Assembly: GCA_020853755.1 (NCBI GenBank) | Contig: JADYYG010000062.1 | Coordinates: 62,001-126,000 of the forward strand | DNA from: Dehalococcoidia bacterium | GTDB taxonomy: Bacteria > Chloroflexota > Dehalococcoidia > Tepidiformales > Tepidiformaceae | Direction of reading: 5' to 3' | Length of the DNA: 64,000 nt | Shown: piece after piece, positions 52,203 to 61,199 of the stretch | Layout: every line of letters starts with the position of its first letter | Position numbering within the stretch: position 1 is the first letter of the stretch | Made by a program: the position numbers and the translations under genes | The notes under the pieces: generated by a model | The model's input: the letters and a program-made list of their open reading frames with translations, nothing else | What the model was told of the DNA's origin: nothing | The model's database searches: none

Positions 52203-52261
52203 TCGCAGAGCCGACGCGGGAGCGCTACGCCGAACTTCGAATATCTCGGGTGTCAGCTATA

Positions 52262-52282
52262 GGCCGGACCCGCGGTCCGGCC
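52262..52282 (-). terminator. hairpin terminator after the cupin gene
   Basis: GGCCGGACC, CGC, GGTCCGGCC make a perfect 9-bp stem with a 3-nt loop, 20 bp past the cupin stop on the minus strand. No long T-run follows. Confidence 0.65.
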
Positions 52283-52302
52283 GGGGCCGGGGAACGTCGA
52301 AT

Positions 52303-52674
52303 CTACCGCTCGGAGAGCGTGAGCACGATGACGGACTGCTGCTGCGCCGAGACGTCATGCGGGACGCCCGGCTGCAGGAAGGCCAGCTGGCCGCTCCGCA
52401 GTTCGTGCGTCTTGCCATCGACATTGAGGGAGATCATCCCGCGAAGGAGATGGATGGCCACCGCGCTCGGGGCCGAGTGCTCCTTGATCAGGTCGCCGGC
52501 TTCCATGGCCATCATGACCACGGAGGTGCCGCCTTCGCGGGCCAGTGTCTCAGCCTGGCGGCGGTGCCCTGGCAGCTTGGCGAGCAGCCGGTCTGCATCC
52601 TGCTCGAGGTCGAGGAGGTGGATGGTGGTGGATGCGGGATAGTTTCCCTGGGGGATATGGGCTGGCAAAGACAT
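52303..52674 (-). CDS. cupin-domain protein
   Basis: This 123-residue single cupin has GTSVVMMAMEAGDLIKEHSAP (motif 1, with His) and LRSGQLAFLQPGVPHDVSAQ (motif 2, with His). Such proteins bind a metal and serve as small oxygenases, isomerases or sensors. The function is not evident. It stands alone: Re-citrate synthase is next downstream on the same strand, but a hairpin lies between them. GAAAGG precedes the ATG. Confidence 0.85.
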   Translation of the reverse strand: MSLPAHIPQGNYPASTTIHLLDLEQDADRLLAKLPGHRRQAETLAREGGTSVVMMAMEAGDLIKEHSAPSAVAIHLLRGMISLNVDGKTHELRSGQLAFLQPGVPHDVSAQQQSVIVLTLSER

Positions 52675-52754
52675 GTGCCGTACGTCCTTTCGGGAGGAAT
52701 GCCCTCACCGTAGCCCGCACCCCCGGGCCTCGCAACCGCGAGAGGATGCCAGCG

Positions 52755-53552
52755 CTACCGCCCGACGAAGGTGGGCGTGCGCTTTTCGAGGAACGCCTGG
52801 CGCGCTTCCTTTGCATCCTGGCTGGCGAACGCCTTACCGATGCTGACCAGTTCGAGCCTCGTCTGGGCTTCGAGGTCGATGGCCGTCGTCGCCTTCACAA
52901 CGGTTCGCTTGGTCATCCGCATGGTGATGGGCGAAACGACCTGGCAGAGGTTCTGGCAGTACTCGCTGAGGCGGCTGTCCCAGTTGGCATCGTCCACCAC
53001 TTCGCCGACAAGCCCGAGGCGGAGGGCCTCGTCGGCATCGACGGTCTTACTTTCGAGGAGGAAGCGCATGGCCTGCTCGTAGCCGAGGGCCTGGGAGAGG
53101 GTGAAGGTCATGCCGCCGTCAGGCGAGCCGCCGATGCGCGGGTAACCGGCCAGGATGCGGGCGCTCTTCTTCATGAGGCGGATGTCCGTGGCGAGGGCGA
53201 GGGAGAGGCCTGCGCCGACCGCGACGCCGTTGAGGCCGCCGATGATGGGCTTTTCGCATTTCTCGCGGAGGGTGAGCAGGAACTGGGAGACCCAGCCGAG
53301 GTCGTCGAGTTGGGCGGTCATCGGCGTCTGCGGGGTGAACGGCTCGGAGCCGCGCAGGTCGAGGCCCGAGCAGAAGGAGTCGCCGCTGCCCGTGAGGCAG
53401 ATGAGCCAGACGTTGTCATCCTTGACCGCGTCTTCGATGGCGCCGATGACGCCCCAGGCCAGCTCCTGGCTGACCGCGTTCTTCACTTCGGGACGGTTGA
53501 GGCGGATGGTCCGGACATGGCCTTCATCCTGGACGAGGACGACGTTCGACAT
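52755..53552 (-). CDS. enoyl-CoA hydratase/isomerase family protein
   Basis: This 265-residue crotonase-fold enzyme begins VRTIRLNRPEVKNAVSQEL and has oxyanion residues in DSFCSGLDLRG and KPIIGGLNGVAVGAGLSLALATD. The position usually holding the hydratase Glu is in RIGGSPDGGMTF, where Asp/Gly appear, so isomerase-like or other crotonase chemistry is possible. It fits fatty-acid or aromatic acyl-CoA metabolism. ATG 53552 is the natural start; the longer upstream open frame has unnatural sequence. Confidence 0.91.
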   Translation of the reverse strand: MSNVVLVQDEGHVRTIRLNRPEVKNAVSQELAWGVIGAIEDAVKDDNVWLICLTGSGDSFCSGLDLRGSEPFTPQTPMTAQLDDLGWVSQFLLTLREKCEKPIIGGLNGVAVGAGLSLALATDIRLMKKSARILAGYPRIGGSPDGGMTFTLSQALGYEQAMRFLLESKTVDADEALRLGLVGEVVDDANWDSRLSEYCQNLCQVVSPITMRMTKRTVVKATTAIDLEAQTRLELVSIGKAFASQDAKEARQAFLEKRTPTFVGR

Positions 53553-53644
53553 AGCAAGTACTCCGGGCGCGATGGCGCAGTGCGCGGAAGTATAGAGCAA
53601 GTTGCGTCGTGCTACGCACTTTCCGGGACGAAGACATTGCCGGG

Positions 53645-54115
53645 CTACTCGCCGGAAATCCTCGCCCCGGGCACGGCATCGTATTCGGGCAGGTAGGGCT
53701 TCACGTCGAGCACGGGCGTCCCGTCGATCGCGTCGAGGCCGTGCACGGTCAAGATGCAGCCTTCATGCGCCACGAGTTCGACCACGGAGATGCCGAGGTG
53801 GTTTGGCCGAAGTTGGCTGCGGGTGGCGAAGATGCCGTAGGTGTTGCCGCTCGCGAGGGTCATCTGCCCGGGCTTCTCCGGTGCGCCTGCAGCCACATCA
53901 AGATACGTAACGACGATGACGTGGCTGTAGGCTTCGATGCGGTGCAGTTTCGCCTCGTGCTCCGGGAGCAGTTCGATGCGGCTAACCACGTTCTCCCAGC
54001 CGTGCGGCCGGGGCTTCGCGACATCGTTCCGCACCCAGCCGATGGCCTGCAGGGTGATCTCGCTCGGCGGCTCCGGGCGCTCCCAGTGTTCCTTCCGCCA
54101 CGGCCAGAACCTCAT
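53645..54115 (-). CDS. TrmO-family tRNA (t6A37) methyltransferase-like protein
   Basis: This 156-residue protein matches the TsaA/TrmO N-terminal domain. It has [39 protein letters not shown], a short [13 protein letters not shown] and the hallmark [20 protein letters not shown]. TrmO methylates N6-threonylcarbamoyladenosine at tRNA position 37. The C-terminal TrmO domain is absent and the basic N terminus ([11 protein letters not shown]) is unusual, so substrate assignment is tentative. The start ATG 54115 is chosen because sequence upstream is not protein-like. Confidence 0.82.
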   Translation of the reverse strand: MRFWPWRKEHWERPEPPSEITLQAIGWVRNDVAKPRPHGWENVVSRIELLPEHEAKLHRIEAYSHVIVVTYLDVAAGAPEKPGQMTLASGNTYGIFATRSQLRPNHLGISVVELVAHEGCILTVHGLDAIDGTPVLDVKPYLPEYDAVPGARISGE

Positions 54116-54161
54116 TACGCGGCTCGCCCGCGGGCTGGTTCGAAGGGACTCGCAGCGAACA

Positions 54162-55019
54162 TCACTGGCCTGCGCGCTGGGCGGCGAAGACCGCCGGGTC
54201 GATGCCGAAGGCGCTGGCAATCCGTTCGCCGAACTCGCCCATGGAGCGGCCAGCGGTCAGCCCGCCATCGACGGTGATGGCCTGGCCCGTGACGTAGGAC
54301 GCTTCCGGGCTGGCCAGCCAGAGCGCCGCGTTCGCGATATCGGCGGGGAAGCCCGAGCGGCCGAGCGGGGCCCAGTTCGAAAGCGCGGTATCGATCTTCG
54401 GGAGGAGCGCGTCACGCATTTCGGCGGGCACGCCGAGGCTGTTGGTGAAGATGTTGGTGACGATGACGCCCGGGCAGATGGCGTTGACGCGAACCCCGAA
54501 CGGCGCGAGTTCGACCGCCAAGCAGCGGCTGAAGTGGGCCACGGCAGCCTTGGCCGCACTGTAGACGAGCGGGCCGAAGCCGGCCTGCAGCCCGGCCACG
54601 CTGGCGGTATTGAGGATGACCCCGCTGCCCTGGGCTTTCATCTGGCGGGCGGCGTGCTTCGCGCCCATGAAGACACCCTTGAGGAGGACGTTCATCGTGG
54701 TGTCGTAGGCCGCCATGTCGAGGTCCTCGATCGGCCCTCCGGCGCCGCCGAAGCCTGCGTTGTTGAACATCACGTCGAGCCGGCCCCAGCGCTCAACCGC
54801 AGTGGCTACGGCCCGGGCGACATCGTCCTCGGACGAGACATCGGTGTGGACGAAGGTGGTTCCCGGGCCGAGTTCCTCGGCGAGGGCGCTGCCGCGGACG
54901 TCTTCGATGTCAGCGATGACGACTTTCGCCCCTTCGGCCACATAGGCCCGGACCGTGCCTTCGCCGATGCCGCTGGCGGCGCCGGTGATGACTGCTACCT
55001 GGTTCTCGAGTCGTGGCAT
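54162..55019 (-). CDS. short-chain dehydrogenase/reductase (SDR)
   Basis: This 285-residue classical SDR has cofactor motif [10 protein letters not shown], the acidic end of strand 2 in [11 protein letters not shown] (favouring NAD), FNNAGFGG, catalytic Ser in LNTASVAG and Tyr-Lys in YSAAK. The C-terminal [12 protein letters not shown] segment is also typical. The substrate is unknown. AGGGAG precedes the ATG, and TAGACT further upstream is a possible -10. It is divergent from lipA. Confidence 0.93.
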   Translation of the reverse strand: MPRLENQVAVITGAASGIGEGTVRAYVAEGAKVVIADIEDVRGSALAEELGPGTTFVHTDVSSEDDVARAVATAVERWGRLDVMFNNAGFGGAGGPIEDLDMAAYDTTMNVLLKGVFMGAKHAARQMKAQGSGVILNTASVAGLQAGFGPLVYSAAKAAVAHFSRCLAVELAPFGVRVNAICPGVIVTNIFTNSLGVPAEMRDALLPKIDTALSNWAPLGRSGFPADIANAALWLASPEASYVTGQAITVDGGLTAGRSMGEFGERIASAFGIDPAVFAAQRAGQ

Positions 55020-55106
55020 GTGGGGCTCCCTGGCAATGGATCAGTGCGGGGGAGTCTACCCGAGCGAGAGCGTACGGCGGCAGACCCGCCGCCCCGGCGA
55101 GCGATC

Positions 55107-55112
55107 TACACT
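55107..55112 (+). promoter_or_regulatory. -10 hexamer of a leaderless promoter (lipA)
   Basis: TACACT, GGAACC, then lipA ATG 55119. No Shine-Dalgarno is present. Confidence 0.6.
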
Positions 55113-55118
55113 GGAACC

Positions 55119-56009
55119 ATGGCACTACGGCACCCCGAACGCCCGCCGTGGCTGAAAGTGCGCTTCCCGGCGGGCGAAAACTACGAGCGGCTGCGCGTAT
55201 TGATGCGCGACCAGGAACTCCACACCGTCTGCGAAGAGGCGCACTGCCCGAACATCGGTGATTGCTGGAACCGCGGCACGGCGACGTTCATGATCCTCGG
55301 CGACACCTGCACGCGCTCCTGCGGCTTCTGCGCCGTGAAGACGGGGCGGCCCGGCACAGTCGACCTCGGCGAGCCGCGCCGGGTGGCCCTCGCCATCCAG
55401 CGGATGGGGCTGCGCCACGCCGTGATCACCAGCGTGAACCGGGACGAACTGGCGGACGGCGGTTCGAGCATCTTCGCCGAGACCATCCGCTGGACGCGGA
55501 AGCTCTCGCCCGAGGTCACGGTCGAGGTGCTTATCCCCGACTTCAAAGGGGTCTGGAGCGCCCTCCAGAACGTGCTCGATGCGCACCCGGAAATCCTCAA
55601 CCACAACACTGAGACGGTGCCGCGGCTCTATTCGACGGTGCGGCCGCAGGGCAACTACCAGCGCTCGCTCGAACTCTTCCGGCAGGCGCGCCAGATGGAC
55701 CCCGGCGCACTCACGAAGAGCGGCCTGATGGTCGGCCTCGGCGAATCCGTAGATGAGTTGATCGCCGTTTTCCGGGATCTGCGCGACGTTGGCGTCGAAA
55801 TCCTGACGGTTGGGCAGTACCTCCGGCCATCGCTGGACCACCTTCCGGTCGTCCGTTACTGGACCCCGGAGGAGTTCGCGAGCCTGAAGCAGACGGCACT
55901 TGCCCTTGGCTTCCGGCACGTCGAGTCGGGGCCGCTCGTCCGCAGTTCATACCACGCCGAGGAGCAGGTGCGAGGCGCAGCGCCGGCCATTCGCCCACGC
56001 GGCGCCTGA
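55119..56009 (+). CDS. lipA: lipoyl synthase
   Basis: LipA inserts two sulfur atoms into protein-bound octanoate to make the lipoyl cofactor of pyruvate and related dehydrogenases. This 296-residue radical-SAM protein has the auxiliary-cluster motif [13 protein letters not shown], the radical-SAM CTRSCGFC (C-x3-C-x2-C), [20 protein letters not shown], and the C-terminal RSSYHAEEQ with the conserved Ser. All essential cysteines are present. lipB is not in the window. It starts six nt after TACACT. Confidence 0.97.
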   Translation: MALRHPERPPWLKVRFPAGENYERLRVLMRDQELHTVCEEAHCPNIGDCWNRGTATFMILGDTCTRSCGFCAVKTGRPGTVDLGEPRRVALAIQRMGLRHAVITSVNRDELADGGSSIFAETIRWTRKLSPEVTVEVLIPDFKGVWSALQNVLDAHPEILNHNTETVPRLYSTVRPQGNYQRSLELFRQARQMDPGALTKSGLMVGLGESVDELIAVFRDLRDVGVEILTVGQYLRPSLDHLPVVRYWTPEEFASLKQTALALGFRHVESGPLVRSSYHAEEQVRGAAPAIRPRGA

Positions 56010-56078
56010 CCCGGTATATTTCCGCCCCAAGCACGAACCGCAGAACATTGGGGAACTCCCTAGGGCGTTGTCCGGATT

Positions 56079-56789
56079 GTGACGGCGGCCGGGCGGGGAT
56101 ACCTTCGCAAGGTGTTGGCGGGAGTGATGGAAGGAAAACCGGGGCAAGAGCAGGCCGAGAGTCTCCGGCTCGAAGCGATGGGCGCGTTCGCCCACGAAAT
56201 CCGCACGCCGCTCACGTCCATCAAGATGGTGCTCGAACTCGGCAAACGCCAGTCCGCCGGCGGCGACCTCGTCCTCGACGCCGAACTGGCCGAGATGCTC
56301 AAGACCTCCGTCGATGACCTCCAGTTGCTGGCCGATGACCTCCAGGAGACATCCCGGCTCGAACGGGGCCGCCTCAAACTGGCGCCCGGGCCGTGCGATC
56401 TCGCCGCAGCCGTGGCCGCGGCGGAGGACCTCCTTCACGGCATCGCCATCGAGGGCGACGTACCGGCCGGACTCGAAGGGCCATGGGACGCAGCCCGGCT
56501 GGTGCGCGCGATTGCGGGCTTCGCAGAGAGCGCGAACCGCATCGGCAACGGGGCGGGCACCGTCCAGCTCTCCGTTGACGAGGCAGCGCACGACGTCGAG
56601 TTGCGCTTCGTGAGCGGCGAACCCGGCGGCGAAGAACGCGCCATCGCAGCCGATGCGGGGTTCTCATTTTTCCGGTCTCGCCAACTTGTTTTAGCGATGG
56701 GCGGCTCCGTACACTGCCAGCGGGCCGAGCGGTTCGCGACATTTACTGTCGCGCTTCCGCGGGGGCTTCGCGGCGACGCATCCCGATGA
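56079..56789 (+). CDS. histidine-kinase-like protein with degenerate ATPase domain
   Basis: This protein of about 236 residues has an intact HisKA phospho-acceptor motif FAHEIRTPLTS (about residues 37-47) and dimerisation helices. The expected HATPase region is eroded: the N-box reads GFAESANRI in place of NxxxNAxK, and the G-box is SGEPGG. It may accept and pass phosphate without ATP hydrolysis, like Spo0B-type phosphotransferases. There is no membrane segment. Its end overlaps the receiver gene by ATGA. The start is uncertain: GTG 56079 or ATG 56127. Confidence 0.82.
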   Translation: MTAAGRGYLRKVLAGVMEGKPGQEQAESLRLEAMGAFAHEIRTPLTSIKMVLELGKRQSAGGDLVLDAELAEMLKTSVDDLQLLADDLQETSRLERGRLKLAPGPCDLAAAVAAAEDLLHGIAIEGDVPAGLEGPWDAARLVRAIAGFAESANRIGNGAGTVQLSVDEAAHDVELRFVSGEPGGEERAIAADAGFSFFRSRQLVLAMGGSVHCQRAERFATFTVALPRGLRGDASR

Positions 56790-57148
56790 AACAGATGAAG
56801 ATCCTTCTCGCTGAGGACGAACGGACAATCTCCCGGCTGATCCGCCAGGTGTTGGCCAACGCCGGCCACGAAGTGGTGGGCGTCCAGACCGCTGCGGAAG
56901 CCGTCTCCAACCTCGAAACGACGGCCTTCGACCTCGTCCTCCTCGACCTCAACCTCGCAGACGGCGACGGTATGCGTGTCGTAACAGCGCTCGAGAATCA
57001 TATTGGCCCAACGCCGCCGGTCGTCCTGATGACGGGCGAGGGGAACATCGAGGCGGATGACCCTCGCAAGCGCCGGGTGGCGCGGGTGCTTTCGAAACCG
57101 TTCGAGTTGGATGAACTCGAGGCGGTGGTCAACTTCTTCGTCGCCTGA
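56786..57148 (+). CDS. single-domain response regulator
   Basis: This 120-residue receiver has acidic residues at AEDE (10-12), phospho-acceptor Asp in LVLLDLNLADG (about D54), a Thr in LMTGEG, and the conserved Lys in VLSKPF. No output domain is present, so it acts through protein contacts or phosphorelay. The gene overlaps the kinase-like gene by 4 nt, so they are coupled and likely partners. Confidence 0.93.
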   Translation: MKQMKILLAEDERTISRLIRQVLANAGHEVVGVQTAAEAVSNLETTAFDLVLLDLNLADGDGMRVVTALENHIGPTPPVVLMTGEGNIEADDPRKRRVARVLSKPFELDELEAVVNFFVA

Positions 57149-57233
57149 ATCCCCTCCAAAGCTTTCCGATCGGGCACGTTTTCCTTTTCCCGCTTCCCCG
57201 TATGATGCCGTCCACTCGGGAGGGAGCGTTTCT

Positions 57234-58502
57234 GTGACGAACTGGGAACTCGCTACGCTGGCCAATGGTCTCCGCATCGTGACGACACCGATGCCGTCGA
57301 CCCAGGCTGTTTCGGTGAACATCTTCGTGGGTGTCGGGTCGCGGTCCGAGCCGGCGCGGCTGAACGGCATCACCCACTTTCTCGAGCACATGGTGTTCAA
57401 GGGCACCGAGAAGCGCCCGGACGCCATCCTCATCGCCCAGGAGATCGAGGGCGCGGGGGGCACGCTCAACGCCTACACGAACAAGGAGTTCACCTGCTAC
57501 TGGAACATCGTCCCGTTCGACCGTTTCCCGATTGCGCTGGATGTGGCGGCCGACATGCTCCTCCATTCGAAGCTGGAACAGGAGGAGATCGATCGCGAGT
57601 GCCCGGTGGTCCAGCAGGAACTGAAGCGGAACCACGACAACCCGGGCGCATGGGCGGGCCGTCTCATCGGCACATCCGTTTACGGTGACCAGCCGGCCGG
57701 CTGGGACGTCGGCGGGCCGGTCGAGCTCATCCCCACGTGGAAGCGGCCCGACTTCATCAGCCATATCGGCGACTGGTACAAGCCCTCGAACATCGTCGTC
57801 TCCATAGCCGGGAACGTGAGCCACGAACAGGTGATGGCACTGGCCGAACCACTCTTCAGCGGTATGGCCGCCGGGGAGATCCCCACGGTTGCGCCCTACG
57901 ACCCGGACATCTCCGGTCCGCGCATCGCCATCGACACACGCGCAATCGACCAGTGCACGATGTACCTCGGCTTGCCGATGTTCGGCCGGGACGACCGGGA
58001 CCGGTTCGCGATGCGGATCATGAATGATGTCCTCGGCGGCGGGATGTCATCGCGGCTGTTCCGCGAAGTGCGCGAGCGCCGCGGGCTGGCATACTCCGTC
58101 GGCGCGGGCTACGGCTACCTGGCCGATGCTGGCGTGTTCACGGTCTCGGCGGGAGTGAACCGGGACAAGCTGAAGGAAACGATCAGCGTTTGCCTCGAAG
58201 AGACCGAGAAGCTGACCTCGACCCTCGTGCCGGAGGAGGAACTGCGGAAGGCCAAGGACCACAACATCGGCCGCTTCCGGCTGTCGCTCGAAACCGCGTT
58301 CTCGGGTGGTCAGCGGAACGGCGAACTGCTGCTCACGAAGGGGGCCATCGAGTCTGTGGACGACGTCGTGGCACAGATCTCCGCGGTCACGGCCGAAGAC
58401 GTGCAGGCGGTGGCCCGGCGCATCATCCGGCGCGGGCTGTTGCATTGCTCGGTCGTAGGGCCGGACCTCGACGTGGCCGAAATCGAAGCCGCGATGGCAT
58501 GA
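57234..58502 (+). CDS. M16 family zinc peptidase (processing-peptidase-like)
   Basis: This 422-residue metallo-peptidase has the inverted zinc motif HFLEH at 48-52 (GITHFLEHMVFKGT). The second-half family segments GGGMSSRLFREVRERRGLAYSV and FSGGQRNGELLL are present. Only this one M16 gene is seen, so it would form a homodimer or need an inactive partner elsewhere. GTG 57234 has GGGAGGGAG upstream, and TATGAT about 35 nt upstream is a good -10. It overlaps the HIT gene by 4 nt. Confidence 0.94.
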   Translation: MTNWELATLANGLRIVTTPMPSTQAVSVNIFVGVGSRSEPARLNGITHFLEHMVFKGTEKRPDAILIAQEIEGAGGTLNAYTNKEFTCYWNIVPFDRFPIALDVAADMLLHSKLEQEEIDRECPVVQQELKRNHDNPGAWAGRLIGTSVYGDQPAGWDVGGPVELIPTWKRPDFISHIGDWYKPSNIVVSIAGNVSHEQVMALAEPLFSGMAAGEIPTVAPYDPDISGPRIAIDTRAIDQCTMYLGLPMFGRDDRDRFAMRIMNDVLGGGMSSRLFREVRERRGLAYSVGAGYGYLADAGVFTVSAGVNRDKLKETISVCLEETEKLTSTLVPEEELRKAKDHNIGRFRLSLETAFSGGQRNGELLLTKGAIESVDDVVAQISAVTAEDVQAVARRIIRRGLLHCSVVGPDLDVAEIEAAMA

Positions 58503-58813
58503 GCGACTGGTACTGCGACGAGCTCCTGGCCGGGCGCGTCGAAGTCGAGCGGCTGTTTGAGGACGAGGGCGTGCTGGCGTACTGGCACACACGCCCGGCG
58601 TACGAACGCCACGCCGTCGTCACGCCAAAACACCACGTGGACTCGCTGGTTTCGTGTGATGCAGGGACGCTGGCGAGCGTGCTCGAAGTCGTGAAGGCCG
58701 TCGCCGCCCAGTTCACGCTCTGGTACGGCGGCGCACGGGTGATTACGAACCTCGGGATGTACCAGGACGAGCCGCACTTCCACGTACACGTGGTCTTCGG
58801 CGAGCGCACGTAA
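58499..58813 (+). CDS. HIT-family nucleotide hydrolase/transferase
   Basis: This 104-residue HIT protein ends with HFHVHVVFG, the catalytic HxHxH motif, after ITNLGMYQDEP. HIT proteins hydrolyse nucleotide conjugates such as AMP-lysine or dinucleoside polyphosphates. The first His-rich segment (RHAVVTPKHHVDSL) is also typical. ATG 58499 overlaps the peptidase stop (ATGA), suggesting coupled translation although the link between the two functions is unclear. Confidence 0.9.
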   Translation: MSDWYCDELLAGRVEVERLFEDEGVLAYWHTRPAYERHAVVTPKHHVDSLVSCDAGTLASVLEVVKAVAAQFTLWYGGARVITNLGMYQDEPHFHVHVVFGERT

Positions 58814-58891
58814 AGGCATCCGTCCACGCGCGGACTTTCCGCTGCCCCGAGCCGTGGTTTCGCGCTAGGATTGTGACGCTGCGAACAAACC

Positions 58892-59839
58892 ATGGCTGAC
58901 CTGAGCATCTACCTCTTCTGGGCCGGAATGGTCACCGCCGTCATCGCGACGGCGCTCTACGTCGCGTTCGTCGCCAGCGCATCGCTCGCTGTCCGCCGCA
59001 TGAGCGCCCAGACGAGTGCTGGAACCGTGACTATCAGCACCTCGTCCGGCGGCCCAAATGCTGGCATCGGCCGGCTGGCGACAACGTTCACGACGTTCAC
59101 GGTCATCTTCCTCGCGGCGCAGGTGGCAACGCGCTGGTCAGCCACCGGGCACGCGCCGATTTCGAACCTGTACGAGTTCACGGCAGCGTTCGGCTTTGGC
59201 ATCGCGGCGGCGTACCTCGCGTTCGAGATGTACACGCGAAACCGGCGGTTTGGCCTACTCGGGCTGCCCATCGTGGTCGGGATGCTGGCGATCGCCTCGA
59301 CGTTCCCGACGGAGATCACGCCACTCGTTCCGGCCCTCCAGAACGGGCCGCTGCTCACCATCCACGTGAGCGTGATGATGATTTCGTACGCGGTGCTCAC
59401 CGTTTCATTCTGCGGCGCGGTGGTTTACCTGGCGCAGGGCGGCGAAGGGCGCAGGCGGTTCGCCTCGTTGCCGAGCGCCGAAGCCGCAGGCGACCTCGCC
59501 CACAAGGCCGTCATGGTCGGCTTCCCGCTGCTCGGGCTGGGCATCGCGCTCGGCGCGTGGTGGGCGAACAGCGCCTGGGGCCGCTACTGGGGCTGGGACC
59601 CCAAGGAGACGAGCGCGCTCGTCACCTGGCTTTCGATTGCGGCGTACTTCCACGCCCGCGCCGGCAGCGGCTCGGTGGCGGGCGCGCCGGGTATTCGCCG
59701 GGTGGTGCCCGCGAAGGTTCGCCGCGGCTGGCGGCCGGACCCCATGTGGTGGCTCATCGTGATGTGGGTGCTCGTGATGTTCACCTACTTCGCGGTGAAC
59801 CTCTGGGTGAGCGGCCTGCACAGCTACGCCGGTGTCTGA
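58892..59839 (+). CDS. ccsA: cytochrome c biogenesis protein CcsA/CcmC-like
   Basis: This 315-residue membrane protein has eight or so helices and the haem-handling WWD motif WGRYWGWDPKETSALVTW (about residues 229-246). It also has the ISNLYEF segment near residue 92 and the His in LLTIHVSVMMISYAVL. CcsA with CcsB delivers haem to apocytochrome c in system II maturation. ccsB is not adjacent. A TAGGAT hexamer about 25 nt upstream is the likely -10. Confidence 0.92.
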   Translation: MADLSIYLFWAGMVTAVIATALYVAFVASASLAVRRMSAQTSAGTVTISTSSGGPNAGIGRLATTFTTFTVIFLAAQVATRWSATGHAPISNLYEFTAAFGFGIAAAYLAFEMYTRNRRFGLLGLPIVVGMLAIASTFPTEITPLVPALQNGPLLTIHVSVMMISYAVLTVSFCGAVVYLAQGGEGRRRFASLPSAEAAGDLAHKAVMVGFPLLGLGIALGAWWANSAWGRYWGWDPKETSALVTWLSIAAYFHARAGSGSVAGAPGIRRVVPAKVRRGWRPDPMWWLIVMWVLVMFTYFAVNLWVSGLHSYAGV

Positions 59840-59848
59840 CGCGGCGTC

Positions 59849-60316
59849 TTAGCGAAACTCCGCGAGCCAGATGATGTAGTCGAGGTCCCTGGGTTCGATG
59901 CCGCCCCGCGCGATGCCCGCGCTGATACCGGCCCGGTGTTGCACCGAATGGGTGGCAACCTGCACGAGACATTGGCCCACGCTGAAGGACCGCTTGAACC
60001 AGGCAATTTCGACCGTGTCATCGAGCCGGTCTTCGAACGAAGGGATCGCGGCGAGGAAGTCGTCATCCGACTGACGGAGCGCGGCCGCGACCTGTTCGTA
60101 GGTGCGGCCTTCGACGCGAGGCGGCCGGCCGGCGCCCGTGAGGATGCCGAAGAAGTTCGCCTGCACCCGTTCCAGGTGTTCGAGCAGCCCGCGGGTCGAG
60201 CCGCCGAGTTCCGGCATCGGCGCAGCGAGCGCCTCGGCGGTGAGCCTGCCCGTCCCTTCGAGGACGAGCGCGTTCGCCCAACGGTTGTATTCGAACAGGT
60301 CCCTGAACTGGCTCAC
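59849..60316 (-). CDS. DinB-family protein
   Basis: This 155-residue four-helix bundle has LFEYNRWANALVLEG near the start, a central HLERVQANFFGIL, and THSVQHRAG near the end. These provide the metal-binding histidines of DinB/bacillithiol-transferase-like proteins. The thiol cofactor or substrate is unknown. It overlaps the MOSC gene by 4 nt, so the two are co-translated. Confidence 0.88.
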   Translation of the reverse strand: MSQFRDLFEYNRWANALVLEGTGRLTAEALAAPMPELGGSTRGLLEHLERVQANFFGILTGAGRPPRVEGRTYEQVAAALRQSDDDFLAAIPSFEDRLDDTVEIAWFKRSFSVGQCLVQVATHSVQHRAGISAGIARGGIEPRDLDYIIWLAEFR

Positions 60317-60807
60317 CGGCCCACCTCTAGCACTTCGACATGGTCACCCTGGCGGATGGCGCCAGTTTTCAGCACGCGGGTGTAGGCGCGGCTCCACCCG
60401 GGATGGAGGTTGTGATGGATGCGGTTCGAGTCCAGGTCCTTGAACGATGCGCGGATGGTCGCGCAGGGCGTGGTGAACCGGGTGACTTCGAGCAGCACCT
60501 GGTCGCCGACTCGGACGCGCGCACCCGGCTGGATAAGCGACCAGTCGAGGCCGCGGATAGTCACGTTCTCCCCGGCCGTGCCCGGCGCGATGGGGTGGCC
60601 TTCGGCGGCGAGGGCTTCAATCAGTTCGAGCGAGTACAGGCAGACTGCACGTTCCGGGCCGCCGTGGATATCCGGGTTCGCGACGGCATCGCCTTCGAGG
60701 CCCAGTTCGCCGACGGCGGCTTCGAGGACCGGAAGCTTGGGGACGCCGCCCTGCGACACACTGATCTGGTGGACGGATGCGGCGCTGTTCGATTCACGTT
60801 CAGTCAT
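60313..60807 (-). CDS. MOSC-domain protein
   Basis: This 164-residue MOSC (molybdenum-cofactor sulfurase C-terminal-like) protein has VGELGLEGDAVANPDIHGGPERAVCLYS, split here as LEGDAVANPDIHGGPERAV. It also has the conserved Cys in FTTPCATIRASF and GTAGENVTIRGLDW. MOSC proteins of this type bind pterin-molybdenum or take part in amidoxime or thiol chemistry. The ATG lies seven nt after TACACT. It is divergent from the GntR gene and leads the MOSC-DinB operon. Confidence 0.9.
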   Translation of the reverse strand: MTERESNSAASVHQISVSQGGVPKLPVLEAAVGELGLEGDAVANPDIHGGPERAVCLYSLELIEALAAEGHPIAPGTAGENVTIRGLDWSLIQPGARVRVGDQVLLEVTRFTTPCATIRASFKDLDSNRIHHNLHPGWSRAYTRVLKTGAIRQGDHVEVLEVGR

Positions 60808-60814
60808 TCGAAGC

Positions 60815-60820
60815 AGTGTA
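60815..60820 (-). promoter_or_regulatory. -10-like hexamer (MOSC-DinB operon)
   Basis: TACACT, seven bases, then ATG 60807 on the minus strand. The divergent GntR gene has TATCCT 8 nt before its ATG. Confidence 0.45.
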
Positions 60821-60866
60821 CGAAACTTTCGCGAATGCACGGCCGGAACAGCTATCCTTTGGGGGT

Positions 60867-61190
60867 ATGGCAACTCCCCGGAAGGTGCGGACAAAAGCGG
60901 ACCTCGTGTACGAGGCGCTGCAGTCGTCGATCATGGCCGGGAACATCCGGGCGGGGGAGCACCTGCGCCAGGAAGAGGTTGCCGCGCGGCTCGGGGTGAG
61001 CCAGACGCCAGTGCGCGAAGCATTCCGCCGCCTCGAGAGCGAGGGGCTGGTAGAACACGCGCCGAATCGGGGGATCATCGTGCGAGGGATCCCGTGGACG
61101 CCGCCGCCGTCTCCGCTCGACGTTATCGCCCGGCGCTGGGGCGAACTCGTCAACGACCCGGAGAGCATCCCCGGCAGCGACTTCCCGTAG
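60867..61190 (+). CDS. GntR-family regulator lacking an effector domain
   Basis: This 107-residue protein has a complete GntR winged helix (LVYEALQSSIMAGNIRAGEHL, EEVAARLGVSQTPVREAFRRL, ESEGLVEHAPNRGIIVRG). The sequence diverges after GIIVRG, and a stop follows 30 residues later. FadR-type GntR proteins normally have another 130-150 residues (FCD domain) for ligand binding. It might act as a constitutive DNA binder or have lost its sensor. The stop is 10 nt from the convergent cysS end. Confidence 0.87.
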   Translation: MATPRKVRTKADLVYEALQSSIMAGNIRAGEHLRQEEVAARLGVSQTPVREAFRRLESEGLVEHAPNRGIIVRGIPWTPPPSPLDVIARRWGELVNDPESIPGSDFP

Positions 61191-61199
61191 GCCTGGCGG

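Noticed and set aside
52183-52713. Plus-strand open frames opposite the cupin gene
   Set aside because: The minus strand encodes a recognisable cupin; the plus-strand translation has no motif and no start signal.
60423-60433. GGTTCGAGTCC, resembling a tRNA T-arm
   Set aside because: It lies inside the MOSC coding sequence, and no acceptor stem, D-arm or anticodon arm can be formed around it.
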